In this document: one piece after another, positions 53,504 to 61,482 of the stretch | Position numbering within the stretch: position 1 is the stretch's first letter | How the letters are laid out: the number at the start of each line of letters is the position of its first letter | From: Paraconexibacter antarcticus | GTDB lineage: Bacteria; Actinomycetota; Thermoleophilia; Solirubrobacterales; Solirubrobacteraceae | NCBI RefSeq assembly: GCF_024220175.1 | Contig: NZ_CP098502.1 | Span: forward strand, 1,488,001-1,552,000 | Direction of reading: 5' to 3' | DNA: 64,000 nt | The notes under the pieces: generated by a model | Told to the model about the DNA's origin: nothing | The model's input: only the letters and a program-made list of their open reading frames with translations | The model's database searches: none | Translations under genes and position numbers: made by a program

Positions 53504-54426
53504 AGCGCCCGCAGGAGTATCCGAGCTCGTACTACGGGCGGCCGATCATCAACGCCCCGACGTGGAAGGAGCTCGACGTCGCGGGGTACCTCTTCCTCGG
53601 CGGCCTTGCGGGCGCGTCGTCGATCCTCGCCGCGGGCGCGAGCGTCACCGGCCGCCCGGCGGTCGAGCGGCGCTCGGGCGCCTGCGCGACGACGGCGATC
53701 ACGCTGTCGCTCGTCGCGCTCGTCCACGACCTCGGCCGGCCCAAGCGCTTCCTCCACATGCTGCGGGTCGCGAAGCCCAGCTCGCCGATGAGCGTCGGCG
53801 TCTGGCTGCTGTCGGCGTACGCGCCGCTCGCGATCGCGGCCACGGCGAGTGACGTGACCGGCGTCGCGCGACCGCTCGGGCGGGCGAGCGGCCTCGGGGC
53901 CGCCGGGCTCGGCGCGGGCGTGTGCACCTACACCGCGGCACTCATCGCGAACACCGCCGTCCCCGCCTGGCACGACGGGCACCGGGAGCTGCCGTTCCTC
54001 TTCGCGGGGTCGGCGGCGAGTGCGGCGGGCGGCTTCGCCCTTATGACCGCGCCGCTGGCGCAGACCGGTCCGGCGCGGCGGCTCGCGGTCGCGGGCGCGG
54101 TCGCGGAGCTCGCCTCCGAGCGCCTCATGGAGCGGCGGCTCGGCATGGTCGCCGAGACGCTCCACACCGGGAAGGCCGGTCGTCGCCTGAAGGCCGCCAA
54201 GGCGCTGGCGGCGGGCGGCGCGATCGTCGCCGGGACGCTCGGCGGGCGCAGCCGCACGGCGGCCGTCGTCGGCGGCGCGGCCCTCGTCGCGGGGTCGGCG
54301 CTCACGCGCTTCGGGATCTTCGCCGCCGGGATGACCTCGGCCGAGGACCCCCGCTACACCGTCGAGCCGCAGCGCGCGCGGAAGGCCGCGCGCGAGGCCG
54401 CCACGGCCGGCGTCCGCGCCGACTGA
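53500..54426 (+). CDS. NrfD-type membrane subunit of formate dehydrogenase
   Basis: 308 residues from GTG 53500. About eight hydrophobic helices. The NrfD/PsrC motifs are the early YLFLGGLAGASSILAAGA (about 28-45) and HDLGRPKRFLHMLRVAKPSSPMSVGVW (about 72-98). It takes the place of the cytochrome b subunit (FdnI) and should reduce quinone; no haem ligands are needed. A hydrophilic tail (after about 285) is rich in Arg and Ala. Its stop codon lies inside the left arm of the palindromic terminator. Confidence 0.9.
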   Translation: MKRPQEYPSSYYGRPIINAPTWKELDVAGYLFLGGLAGASSILAAGASVTGRPAVERRSGACATTAITLSLVALVHDLGRPKRFLHMLRVAKPSSPMSVGVWLLSAYAPLAIAATASDVTGVARPLGRASGLGAAGLGAGVCTYTAALIANTAVPAWHDGHRELPFLFAGSAASAAGGFALMTAPLAQTGPARRLAVAGAVAELASERLMERRLGMVAETLHTGKAGRRLKAAKALAAGGAIVAGTLGGRSRTAAVVGGAALVAGSALTRFGIFAAGMTSAEDPRYTVEPQRARKAAREAATAGVRAD

Positions 54427-54466
54427 CAGCTGACGCAGGACCCCGCTGCGTCAGCTGTCAGTCGGC
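54418..54466. terminator. perfect 21-bp palindrome, bidirectional terminator (family copy 2)
   Basis: Arms 54418-54438 and 54446-54466 match perfectly around GACCCCG. The left arm contains the stop codon of the membrane subunit gene. The core TGACAGCTGACGCAGGA matches the palindrome at 25428-25484 with one change. It separates the fdh operon from the convergent MBL-fold gene. Confidence 0.8.
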
Positions 54467-54511
54467 GACGTTTTCGGGGCAGGGGCTCGGGCGGCGAGCT
54501 CGGGGCAGGGC

Positions 54512-55372
54512 TCAGGCGGCGGGCTCGTGCGGGAAGCGGGTGACGAGCGGGCCGCCGTCGTCGCCGAGCGCGCCGGAGCCGACGAGCTGCCGCAGGACCT
54601 CCGCGGCGAGCGCCCCGGCGCCGAGGCCGAGGACCGCGCCGAAGTCCGCGAGCATCGGGACGGCGGCGAGCAGCTCCGTCGCCCCCGCGAGGTCCGGGCG
54701 CGGGTCCTCGAGCGAGAGGCGCCCGGCGGCGATCCGGCGCGCCGCGTGCCACGCCTGGCGGTCGGGGTGCTCGCGCCACTGCTCGTACCGCGCGATCGTC
54801 GCCGCCACCGCCCGGGGGACGTCTGTCACGTCCGGGCCGTGCCCGGGGATCCCGCGGACCGGGCGCAGGGCGGCGAGCCGCCCGATCGCCGCGATCGCGG
54901 CGTCGATGACGCCGTCGTCCGGCGGCAGCCAGGCGACATCGTCGCGCTGCAGCAGATCACCGGTCAGGACGGTCCGCTCGGCGGGGACCCAGTAGGCGAC
55001 GTGGCCGGGCGTCTGGCTCGGGACGCCGACGACCTCGATCCCGCCCGGGAGCGTGTCGCCGTCCTCCAGGACGCGGTCGACGGTGAACGGCGTCAGCGGC
55101 TGGTGCAGGCGGGCGGCGTCCCGCGCGAGCGTCGCGAGGTCGGCGCGGTGGAGCGCGATCGGCGCGCCGAGCCGGTCGCGCAGCTCCGCGGCCCCGCCCG
55201 CGTGGTCGAGGTGCCCGTGGGTCAGCGCGATGAGCTCCACCGGGCGCCCGGCGAGGAAGCGCTCGACGCGGTCGGCGTTGTCGCTCACGCCGCCGCCCGT
55301 GTCGACGAGGACCGTCCCGACGAGCGCGAGGTTGGCGGCCGGCGAGGCGCGCGCGAGGACGTCGATCGGCAC
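54512..55372 (-). CDS. MBL-fold metallo-hydrolase
   Basis: 286 residues from GTG 55372. Metallo-beta-lactamase motifs: THGHLDHAGG (about 51-60; HxHxDH), TPGHVAYW (third metal histidine) and LTGDLLQRDD (bridging aspartate region), then GIPGHGPDV. A C-terminal helical extension (about 195-286) resembles that of LACTB2-like or glyoxalase-II-like hydrolases with a winged-helix tail. The substrate is unknown (thioester, lactone or nuclease-type ester). It reads convergently to the fdh operon. Confidence 0.85.
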   Translation of the reverse strand: MPIDVLARASPAANLALVGTVLVDTGGGVSDNADRVERFLAGRPVELIALTHGHLDHAGGAAELRDRLGAPIALHRADLATLARDAARLHQPLTPFTVDRVLEDGDTLPGGIEVVGVPSQTPGHVAYWVPAERTVLTGDLLQRDDVAWLPPDDGVIDAAIAAIGRLAALRPVRGIPGHGPDVTDVPRAVAATIARYEQWREHPDRQAWHAARRIAAGRLSLEDPRPDLAGATELLAAVPMLADFGAVLGLGAGALAAEVLRQLVGSGALGDDGGPLVTRFPHEPAA

Positions 55373-55436
55373 CGCCGGATCCTAGGCGGCGGCCGCCGGC
55401 CGGCGCGGCGCGGGCGTGACCCCTCGCCGGCAAGGG

Positions 55437-56948
55437 TCAGCGCCTGTCGTGCCGCAGCGCCGAACGCGCCGCGGCGTCGCCGGGCACGCCGTGCACGGCG
55501 CCGCCGGGGAAGGTCGCGGCGCTGCCGAGGTACAGGCCGTCGAGCGGCGTGCGGTACGGGTCGAGCTTCGGGAGCGGGCGGAAGACGAGCTGGCGCAGGC
55601 GGTAGCTGCCGCCGCCGATGTCGCCCCTGACGAGGTTCGCGTCGCGGGCCTCGAGGTCCGCGGGGCCCATGACGTGCCGGGCGAGGATCCGCTCGCGGAA
55701 GCCGGGCGCGAAGCGCTCGACCTGGGCCTCGACGCGGTCGACGTGGGCGGCCCGCGGGCCGGCGGGGTCCAGGAGATCGGCGGGCGCGTGGGTGTACGCC
55801 CAGGCCGTGTGGCATCCCGCCGGTGCGCGCGAGGGGTCGGCGAGGCTCTGCTGCCCGAGGAGCACGAACGGGCGATCGGGGAGGTGCTCCTCGCTCGTCT
55901 TCACCGCGTCGAGGAACGCCGTCTCGCCGCCGACGACGTGGACCGTCCCGGCCTGCCGGACGTCGGCGTTCGTCCAGGGGATCGGGCCGTCGAGCGCCCA
56001 GTCGACCTTGATCGTGCCCTGGCCGATGCGGAAGTGGCGCAGGCCCGCGGCGTACCAGCCGCCGAGTGCGTCGCCCGCGAGGTCGAGGAGCGCCCCGGGC
56101 AGGACGGTGGCGACGACGGTCCGCGCCGCGACGTGCTCGCCGCCGGCCACCCGGACCCCGGTGACGTGACCGTGGGCGGACGTGACGGCCGTCGCGCGGG
56201 CGTCGCAGCGGACCTCGCCGCCGAGCGCCTCGAGGTGGGCGACGAGCGCGGCCGCGATGGCGCCGGCCCCGCCGCGGGGGCTCGGCCAGCCGACGGCGTG
56301 ACCGAGGAGCGTGAGGTAGAACGCGGCGATCGCGCTGCCGGGGGAGTGGGGCGGGGTGTCGCCGTGCATCGCCGGGCCGTAGAACCACGCCCGCGTGCGC
56401 TCGTCGTGGAAGAGCCGGCGGGCGAGGCGCGTCGCGGGGGCGGGCAGGCCGGCCGCGAAGGCGAGCGTCCGGAGGGGGCCGGCGTCACGGAGCAGCTCGA
56501 GGGGGCCGCGCACCGGGGGGAAGCCGGCGAGCATCGTGTGGCGGACGGCGTCGGAGGCCTCCAGGTACGGCGCGGCGAAGCCGGCCCAGCGCTCGCCGTC
56601 GCCGGCGTGCAGCGCGTCGAGGCCGGAGGCGGTGCGGTGCAGGTCGCGGTACAGGAGGGCGGCGCTGCCGTCGGGGAACGGATGGGCCATGCACGCCTCG
56701 GGGTGGACCCACTCCAGGCCGTACCGGTCGAGCGGCAGCCGGCGGATGACCGGCGAGGCGACCGCCGCCGGGTACACCGACGAGAACGTGTCGTGGTGGA
56801 AGCCGGGAAGGGTCAGCTCCTCCGTGCGGACCGCGCCGCCGGGGCGATCCGACGCCTCGAGCACGACGACGTCGCGCCCCGCCTCGGCGAGGCGGATCGC
56901 GGCGGCGAGGCCGTTCGGCCCGCTGCCGATGACGACTGCGTCGGGCAT
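55437..56948 (-). CDS. FAD-dependent oxidoreductase, phytoene-desaturase/carotenoid-isomerase-like
   Basis: 503 residues. The dinucleotide motif VVIGSGPNGLAAAIRLAEAGRDVVVLEAS (about 5-33) is followed by RPGGAVRTEEL, and the C-terminal FAD motif is DGLYLGSAATFPGGAVHGVPGDAAA. The layout is that of NAD(P)/FAD-dependent oxidoreductases of the CrtI/RetSat/pyridine-redox-like group. No carotenoid genes are adjacent, so a role with another lipid or polyene is possible. The SRPBCC gene lies 21 bases upstream on the same strand, probably in one operon. Confidence 0.85.
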   Translation of the reverse strand: MPDAVVIGSGPNGLAAAIRLAEAGRDVVVLEASDRPGGAVRTEELTLPGFHHDTFSSVYPAAVASPVIRRLPLDRYGLEWVHPEACMAHPFPDGSAALLYRDLHRTASGLDALHAGDGERWAGFAAPYLEASDAVRHTMLAGFPPVRGPLELLRDAGPLRTLAFAAGLPAPATRLARRLFHDERTRAWFYGPAMHGDTPPHSPGSAIAAFYLTLLGHAVGWPSPRGGAGAIAAALVAHLEALGGEVRCDARATAVTSAHGHVTGVRVAGGEHVAARTVVATVLPGALLDLAGDALGGWYAAGLRHFRIGQGTIKVDWALDGPIPWTNADVRQAGTVHVVGGETAFLDAVKTSEEHLPDRPFVLLGQQSLADPSRAPAGCHTAWAYTHAPADLLDPAGPRAAHVDRVEAQVERFAPGFRERILARHVMGPADLEARDANLVRGDIGGGSYRLRQLVFRPLPKLDPYRTPLDGLYLGSAATFPGGAVHGVPGDAAARSALRHDRR

Positions 56949-56969
56949 GTGTCGCGCGGGGCCGGGCGA

Positions 56970-57431
56970 TCAGGCCGCCGCGGCGTCTTCCATGCTCGGA
57001 CCGCGGCCCTCGGCGAGCTCGCGCAGGCGGCGCAGCGACTCGGCGTTGCGCCCGCGGACGAGCAGGTGGGTCAGCGGGTTGAAGACGAGCGCGGTGAGGC
57101 GGTCGGCTGCGTCCTCGACCATGATCACCCGCGTCCCCCCGTCGTCGGGGCGAAGCTCGATGACGACCTTCGCGGTCCCGAGCGGTCGGGCCTTCGCCCG
57201 CAGCTCCAGGCGGCGCGGCGGGTCGGACACCTCGACGCGGGTGTGGTCGGCGACCTTGAACGGGCCGAAGCCGACCTTGTGGTGGAATCGCGTCCCGACC
57301 GCCGGGAACCCCGGCTCGATCTCGCGGATCTCACTGGACCCGACGACCCAGTGGCCGTAGCTGCGGCCGTCGGCGAGGACGGCGAAGACGCGTTCGGGGG
57401 TGGCGTCGATGTGGATCTCGTTGCGCGACAT
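56970..57431 (-). CDS. SRPBCC-family (START-like) lipid- or ligand-binding protein
   Basis: 153 residues. A polyketide-cyclase/START-like fold is indicated by the start NEIHIDATPERVFAVLADGRSYGHWVVGSSEI, central strands (GTRFHHKVGF, RLELRAKARPLGTAKVVIELRP) and the long C-terminal helix FNPLTHLLVRGRNAESLRRLRELAE. It binds a hydrophobic ligand in a pocket. It is co-directional with the flavoprotein gene and may present substrate to it (inference). Confidence 0.85.
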   Translation of the reverse strand: MSRNEIHIDATPERVFAVLADGRSYGHWVVGSSEIREIEPGFPAVGTRFHHKVGFGPFKVADHTRVEVSDPPRRLELRAKARPLGTAKVVIELRPDDGGTRVIMVEDAADRLTALVFNPLTHLLVRGRNAESLRRLRELAEGRGPSMEDAAAA

Positions 57432-57544
57432 GGTGACCGTGTGCCCGGTCCGGTGAGTGCGAACCGCGACAGCCGCTCGCGTTCGCCGCGCGGGACGCCG
57501 GGTATCCGCTGCGGCGTCGTCATCACCCAGCCCGGAGCCCCGCC

Positions 57545-57757
57545 ATGTACCACCAGCCGCTGCCTCGTCCCGCCCTTCACGCCGTCCGCCTCCTGCTCGC
57601 CGACCGGGGCCGTGACGGCGCGCGCACGGAGAGCGGCGGGAAGGTGCGCACCCCGGCCGCCGCGGTCGAGCGGGACCCCGGCCCGGAGGTCGACAGCGCC
57701 CGGCGCGCCCTCTGGCAGAAGCGGCTCAGCGAGTTCACGCGCGGCCGGGACAGCTGA
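57545..57757 (+). CDS. small hypothetical protein
   Basis: 70 residues with an ATG start, basic and hydrophilic, containing PALHAVRLLLADRGRDGAR and RRALWQKRLSEFTRG. No ribosome site of quality is seen and no family is recognised. It fills the gap between two minus-strand units; codon use is compatible with coding but the call is weak. Confidence 0.4.
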   Translation: MYHQPLPRPALHAVRLLLADRGRDGARTESGGKVRTPAAAVERDPGPEVDSARRALWQKRLSEFTRGRDS

Positions 57758-57794
57758 GCCGCGGGGCGGCGGCCGCGGCCGGAGGGGCCCCGCC

Positions 57795-58472
57795 TCAGCG
57801 GCCGGCGCCGAGCGGTGTGTCGTCGAGCGCCGCCGCGAGCTCCGGGATCGAGTCGAAGACGCACACCGCGCCGGCCTCGGTGAGTTCGTCCCGGGCGAAG
57901 CCGCCGGTGCGGACCGCGATCGCCGGCACGCCGGCCCGCGCCGCGGCCTCGACGTCCCACGGGGTGTCGCCCACCATCACCGCGGCATCGCCGTCGACCT
58001 GCTCCAGCGCGGCGGCGACGAGGTCGGGGTGGGGCTTGGTCCGCTCGACGTCGGCGGACGTCGTCCAGCCGTCGATCCGCGGGCGGGCGTCGAGGAGGTC
58101 GAGGTAGTGGTCGACCTCCGGGGCCTTCGCCGAGCTCGCGAGGACGATCGCGTGGCCGCGACGGCGGAGCACGTCGATGAGGTCGCTCGCGCCCTCGAGC
58201 GGCGCCACGGTCGGCATCGCGGCGAGGTACAGCGCCGCCTCCGCCGCACGGACCGCGTCCCCGTGGGCCGCGTCGAACGCGGCGTCGGTGAGGGCGGCCA
58301 CGAGCTGGTCGCCACCCATCCCGATGTGCCGGTGCACCCGCCACACGGGGAGGTGCACACCGTGCTGGCGGAAGGCCTCGTACCAGGCGAGCGCGTGCTG
58401 GTAGTTCGTGTCGATGAGCGTGCCGTCGATGTCGAGGATCGCGGCGGGCGGGGGCTTCGGGTCACGCGGCAC
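57795..58472 (-). CDS. HAD-superfamily phosphatase, last gene of the gpgS operon
   Basis: 225 residues from GTG 58472, overlapping the glycosyltransferase gene by 11 bases. HAD motifs: I ILDIDGTLIDTNYQHALAW (about 11-29; DxD nucleophile), II VLASSAKAPEV, III lysine in ERTKPHPDLVAAAL, IV VMVGDTPWDVEAAARAG. The cap belongs to the beta-phosphoglucomutase/phosphoglycolate-phosphatase type. In this operon it could remove the phosphate left by GpgS (a GpgP role), but the known GpgP enzymes are other phosphatase types, so this is inference. Confidence 0.88.
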   Translation of the reverse strand: MPRDPKPPPAAILDIDGTLIDTNYQHALAWYEAFRQHGVHLPVWRVHRHIGMGGDQLVAALTDAAFDAAHGDAVRAAEAALYLAAMPTVAPLEGASDLIDVLRRRGHAIVLASSAKAPEVDHYLDLLDARPRIDGWTTSADVERTKPHPDLVAAALEQVDGDAAVMVGDTPWDVEAAARAGVPAIAVRTGGFARDELTEAGAVCVFDSIPELAAALDDTPLGAGR

Positions 58473-59238
58473 GGGCGGCTCCGGGGTCGGGGGCGTCGGG
58501 GGCGGGGAGCGGGAGGGCGTCGCCGCGGGCGGCGGCCTCCCAGGCGGCGAGCGCGTCCGCGAGCCCGCGGCGGGCGCGGCCGTCGACCCGGGCGGAGGTG
58601 CTCACGCGGACGGCCTCGAGGTAGCGGATCGGGATGCCCGCGGCGCGGAGCGCGCGCTCGAGGGCCTCGTCCTCCAGGGTCTCCACGTCCGGGAGGCCGC
58701 CGACGCGGTCGTACGCGGTCGCGGTGAGCGCGAGCGACGCGCCGCTGAAGTGGTGGTGCTCGGCGTCGGGAGCGAACCGCCGCACGGTTGCGAGGCGGCC
58801 GACGGCGGCGGCGCGACGGGCCGCGACGACGCCCGGGGCGAGCCCGGCGGCCTCCGCGTCGTCGAGGAGGATACGCCCGCCGACGGCCTGCGCGCCCGTC
58901 GCGAACGCGGAGCGGTGCGCCGCGAGCCAGTCGGGCGCGACGCGGGTGTCCGCGTCCGTCGAGAGCAGGACGCCGCCCGGGCCGACGAGCTCGCGCGCGA
59001 GCGCCAGCCCGCGCCGCCGGGCCGGCCCGGGCCCCGCGCCCGGCCCCGTGAGGGCGTGGACGCGCAGGGCGGCGGGCGCCCGCGCGACGACGTCCGCGGT
59101 CCGGTCGCGGCACGCGTCGAGCACGACGACGACGTCCAGGCCGTCCGTCCGCGCCTCGGGCTGGGCGGCGAGCGCGGCGAGGCAGGCGCCAATGCGGGCC
59201 TCCTCGTCGCGGGCCGGGACGACGACGCAGGCCCTCAC
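58462..59238 (-). CDS. family 2 glycosyltransferase
   Basis: 258 residues from GTG 59238, which overlaps the methyltransferase stop (GTGA). The GT-A fold begins VVVPARDEEARIGACLAAL; the metal-binding DxD is in LLSTDADTRVAPDW (about 95). HHFSGASLALTATAYDRVGGLPDVETLEDEALERAL is the usual acceptor-side block with the ED motif. It has no membrane helix, so it is a cytoplasmic enzyme. Acceptor and sugar are unknown; in this operon it may extend the glucosylglycerate made by GpgS. Confidence 0.88.
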   Translation of the reverse strand: MRACVVVPARDEEARIGACLAALAAQPEARTDGLDVVVVLDACRDRTADVVARAPAALRVHALTGPGAGPGPARRRGLALARELVGPGGVLLSTDADTRVAPDWLAAHRSAFATGAQAVGGRILLDDAEAAGLAPGVVAARRAAAVGRLATVRRFAPDAEHHHFSGASLALTATAYDRVGGLPDVETLEDEALERALRAAGIPIRYLEAVRVSTSARVDGRARRGLADALAAWEAAARGDALPLPAPDAPDPGAARAA

Positions 59239-59801
59239 GCGCGCACCAGCCGGTCGAGGCGGTAGCCGTCGTGGCGCTCCTCGTGGTCGAGCCGCAGCGC
59301 GGCACGCGAGCGCAGCCGGTCGTGGACCTCGTCGGCGTGCAGCGGATGCGACGGCGCGTGCCCGGTCCAGTGGACGGCGAGCAGGACGCCGCCGGGCGCG
59401 AGCGCCGCCTCGAGTCCGTCGAGCGTCCGCGCGAGCGCAGGACCGTCGAGGTAGTAGAGGACCTCGGAGGCGACGACGAGGTCGAACGGTCCGGCGGGCA
59501 GCTCGTCGGGCAGGACGGCCCGGCGGACCTCGACGCCGGGCGTGCCGGCGAGCCGCGCCCGCGCGGCGGCGACGGCAGTGGGCGCCGCGTCGCAGGCGAC
59601 GAGCGCGTCGCAGTGCGGGGCGAGCGCGGCGGTGAGGACCCCGATCGAGCAACCGAGCTCGAGCGCCCGCCGGGCGCGCGCCCCGCCGAGCGCCGCGACC
59701 GTGCGCGCGTACTTCGCCCGCTCGTACGGGTCGTCGGTGAAGCCCCACGGGTCGGGGTCGGCGCGGTACAGCGCCTCGAAGTGCGCGGCCGGGACGCTCA
59801 C
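59235..59801 (-). CDS. SAM-dependent methyltransferase, NodS-like
   Basis: 188 residues from GTG 59801, overlapping the previous stop (GTGA). The start HFEALYRADPDPWGFTDDPYERAKYARTVAAL is typical of NodS-type methyltransferases. SAM motif I is ALELGCSIGVLTAALA (about 55-70), motif II FDLVVASEVLYYL and motif III LAPGGVLLAVHW. NodS methylates the amino group of a deacetylated chito-oligosaccharide, and here too a deacetylase gene of NodB type lies in the same operon, which hints at N-methylation after deacetylation (inference). Confidence 0.88.
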   Translation of the reverse strand: MSVPAAHFEALYRADPDPWGFTDDPYERAKYARTVAALGGARARRALELGCSIGVLTAALAPHCDALVACDAAPTAVAAARARLAGTPGVEVRRAVLPDELPAGPFDLVVASEVLYYLDGPALARTLDGLEAALAPGGVLLAVHWTGHAPSHPLHADEVHDRLRSRAALRLDHEERHDGYRLDRLVRA

Positions 59802-60889
59802 GCGGGAGGGTCCGCGTCCAGCGTGCGCCGGCCGAGCGCCGTCAGGGGCGGCTCGAGGCGGTGCTGGAGGAGGTAGGTGAGCAGGTCGCGGCGGGCGCGC
59901 TCGATGCGGCCGCCGGTCGCGAACGGGCGCGCGCCGAGGACGCGGGAGGACTCGTCGAGGATCGCCCGCACGGCGGCGGCGATCTCGCTGCGGGCCAGGA
60001 GGGTCGTGTCCGCGAGGTCGGTCGCGCGGGTCTCGACGGCCTCGGCCGCGGCGGCGAGCCACAGGTCGGTGGCGCGCCGGGCGGCGAGCAGCCGCGCGAC
60101 CGCGAGCTCCTCGACCGGGCCGGCGCCGCCCTTGGCGCGGAGCACGGCGAGTGTCCCGTCGACGACGGCGTCGGCGCCGCCGGCCCAGCCCGCGGCGGTC
60201 CGCAGGCCGTCCTGGGCGAACCAAGGCTGGGCCATCAGGGCGGCGGGCGCGTCCGCCGTCCACAGGACGGGAGCGCCGTCGAAGCAGACGCGGTGCGAGG
60301 CGCTGCCCCGCATCCCCTCGCCGCCGTACCACGCCCGGTCGACGGTCGTGCCCGCCGTGAGGTCGACGTAGGCGAGGCGCACGGGCCGCTCGTCCCCGGG
60401 GCCGCGCGCGAGGACGAAGGCGCGCTGCAGGCCGCCCGCGCCGGAGCAGAACGTCTTTACGCCGTCGAGGACGGGGGCACCGGCGCGCAGCCGCGCGGGC
60501 TCGCCCTCACCCGGGCCGGGGTCCGCGCCCCACACCCCGACCCGCACGCGCCCGTCGCGGACGGCGGCGAGCTCGGGGCCCGCGACGGCGGGGTCGACCT
60601 GGACGAGCAGGCGCTGCACGCCGTTGAGGTGGCCGTCGAGCAGGCGCCCGAGGCTCACGTCGGCCCGGCCCGCGGCGCGGACGGCCGCGAGCTCGTCGGC
60701 GACCGGGACGCCGTCGGTGCTGAAGCCCGCGAGGCCGGCGGCGTCCAGCAGGGCCCACGCCGCCTCGGGGAACGCGCCGTCCCGCGCGGCGTCGTGGGCG
60801 TCCATCGCGAGGGCGAGCGCCTCGACGAGGGCGGGGTCGGGGTCGGATCCGGGTCCGGCGAGGGGCGGCGGCATGTCGGTGAGGCTCAT
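59798..60889 (-). CDS. acyl-CoA-dehydrogenase-like flavoprotein
   Basis: 363 residues. The overall acyl-CoA dehydrogenase arrangement can be followed: N-terminal helical part with DAAGLAGFSTDG, a central beta domain (LDGVKTFCSGAGGLQRAFVLAR, MRGSASHRVCFDGAPV) and C-terminal helices (VARLLAARRATDLWLAAAAEAVE, RIERARRDLLTYLLQH). It is shorter and more diverged than fatty-acid enzymes, and I cannot point to the catalytic glutamate. It may act on a non-CoA substrate, for instance oxidising an amine or sugar intermediate. Coupled by ATGA and GTGA to both neighbours. Confidence 0.8.
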   Translation of the reverse strand: MSLTDMPPPLAGPGSDPDPALVEALALAMDAHDAARDGAFPEAAWALLDAAGLAGFSTDGVPVADELAAVRAAGRADVSLGRLLDGHLNGVQRLLVQVDPAVAGPELAAVRDGRVRVGVWGADPGPGEGEPARLRAGAPVLDGVKTFCSGAGGLQRAFVLARGPGDERPVRLAYVDLTAGTTVDRAWYGGEGMRGSASHRVCFDGAPVLWTADAPAALMAQPWFAQDGLRTAAGWAGGADAVVDGTLAVLRAKGGAGPVEELAVARLLAARRATDLWLAAAAEAVETRATDLADTTLLARSEIAAAVRAILDESSRVLGARPFATGGRIERARRDLLTYLLQHRLEPPLTALGRRTLDADPPA

Positions 60890-61482
60890 GGTGTCGCGAC
60901 CGCGCCGGAGGTCAAGGGCTCACAGCGCAGCCCGCGGTCCGCGGCGAGCGCGGCGAGCGGCCCGATCACCGCGACGGTGTTCGCGCAGCCCGTGCGGGTC
61001 GCGCCCGGGCCGAGCCCGTCGTGGGCGAGGACGACCGCGCCGTCGCAGATCGCGTCCTCCACGCGCCGGAGCATCGTGTCGGGAGCGTGGCCGGCCCAGT
61101 CCTCGGTGTCGGCGGTCCAGTGGACGAGCCGCAGGCCGTGCGCGCGGGCGACGGCCTCCGAGGCGGGGGTGGTGATGCCCCACGGCGCCCGCCACAGCCG
61201 CGGCCGCACGCCGAGCTCGTCGAGCCGCGCCAGGGCCGTCACGGTGTCGGCCGCGAGCTGGTCCTCACGCAGCTCGGTGTGCCGCACGTGGCGGTCGCAG
61301 TGCAGCTCGACCGTGTGCCCGGCGCGGTGCATGCGCTCGAGCAGCGCCGGGTGCGCGGCGGCGCGCGGCGCGATGACGAAGAACGTGGCCCGGGCCCCGG
61401 CCGCGTCGAGGGCGTCGAGGACCGCCGGCGTCCAGACCGGGTCGGGCCCGTCGTCGAAGGTCAGCGTGACGGCGGGGGTCAT
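60886..61482 (-). CDS. polysaccharide deacetylase (NodB-like domain)
   Basis: 198 residues. NodB motifs: TFDDGPDPVWTP (about 8-19; metal aspartate), HxxxH in ELHCDRHVRHTE (about 59-70), RAPWGI (about 95-100) and C-terminal VVLAHDG. There is no signal peptide or membrane segment, so it works in the cytoplasm, unlike wall-modifying deacetylases. It likely removes an N-acetyl group from a small glycoside. It is coupled by ATGA to gpgS upstream and to the acyl-CoA-dehydrogenase-like gene downstream. Confidence 0.9.
   Translation of the reverse strand: MTPAVTLTFDDGPDPVWTPAVLDALDAAGARATFFVIAPRAAAHPALLERMHRAGHTVELHCDRHVRHTELREDQLAADTVTALARLDELGVRPRLWRAPWGITTPASEAVARAHGLRLVHWTADTEDWAGHAPDTMLRRVEDAICDGAVVLAHDGLGPGATRTGCANTVAVIGPLAALAADRGLRCEPLTSGAVATP

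Noticed and set aside
57577..58344. Minus-strand 255-codon frame overlapping the HAD phosphatase gene
   Set aside because: Arg/Pro/Gly-rich, no motif, out of frame with the clear HAD motifs.
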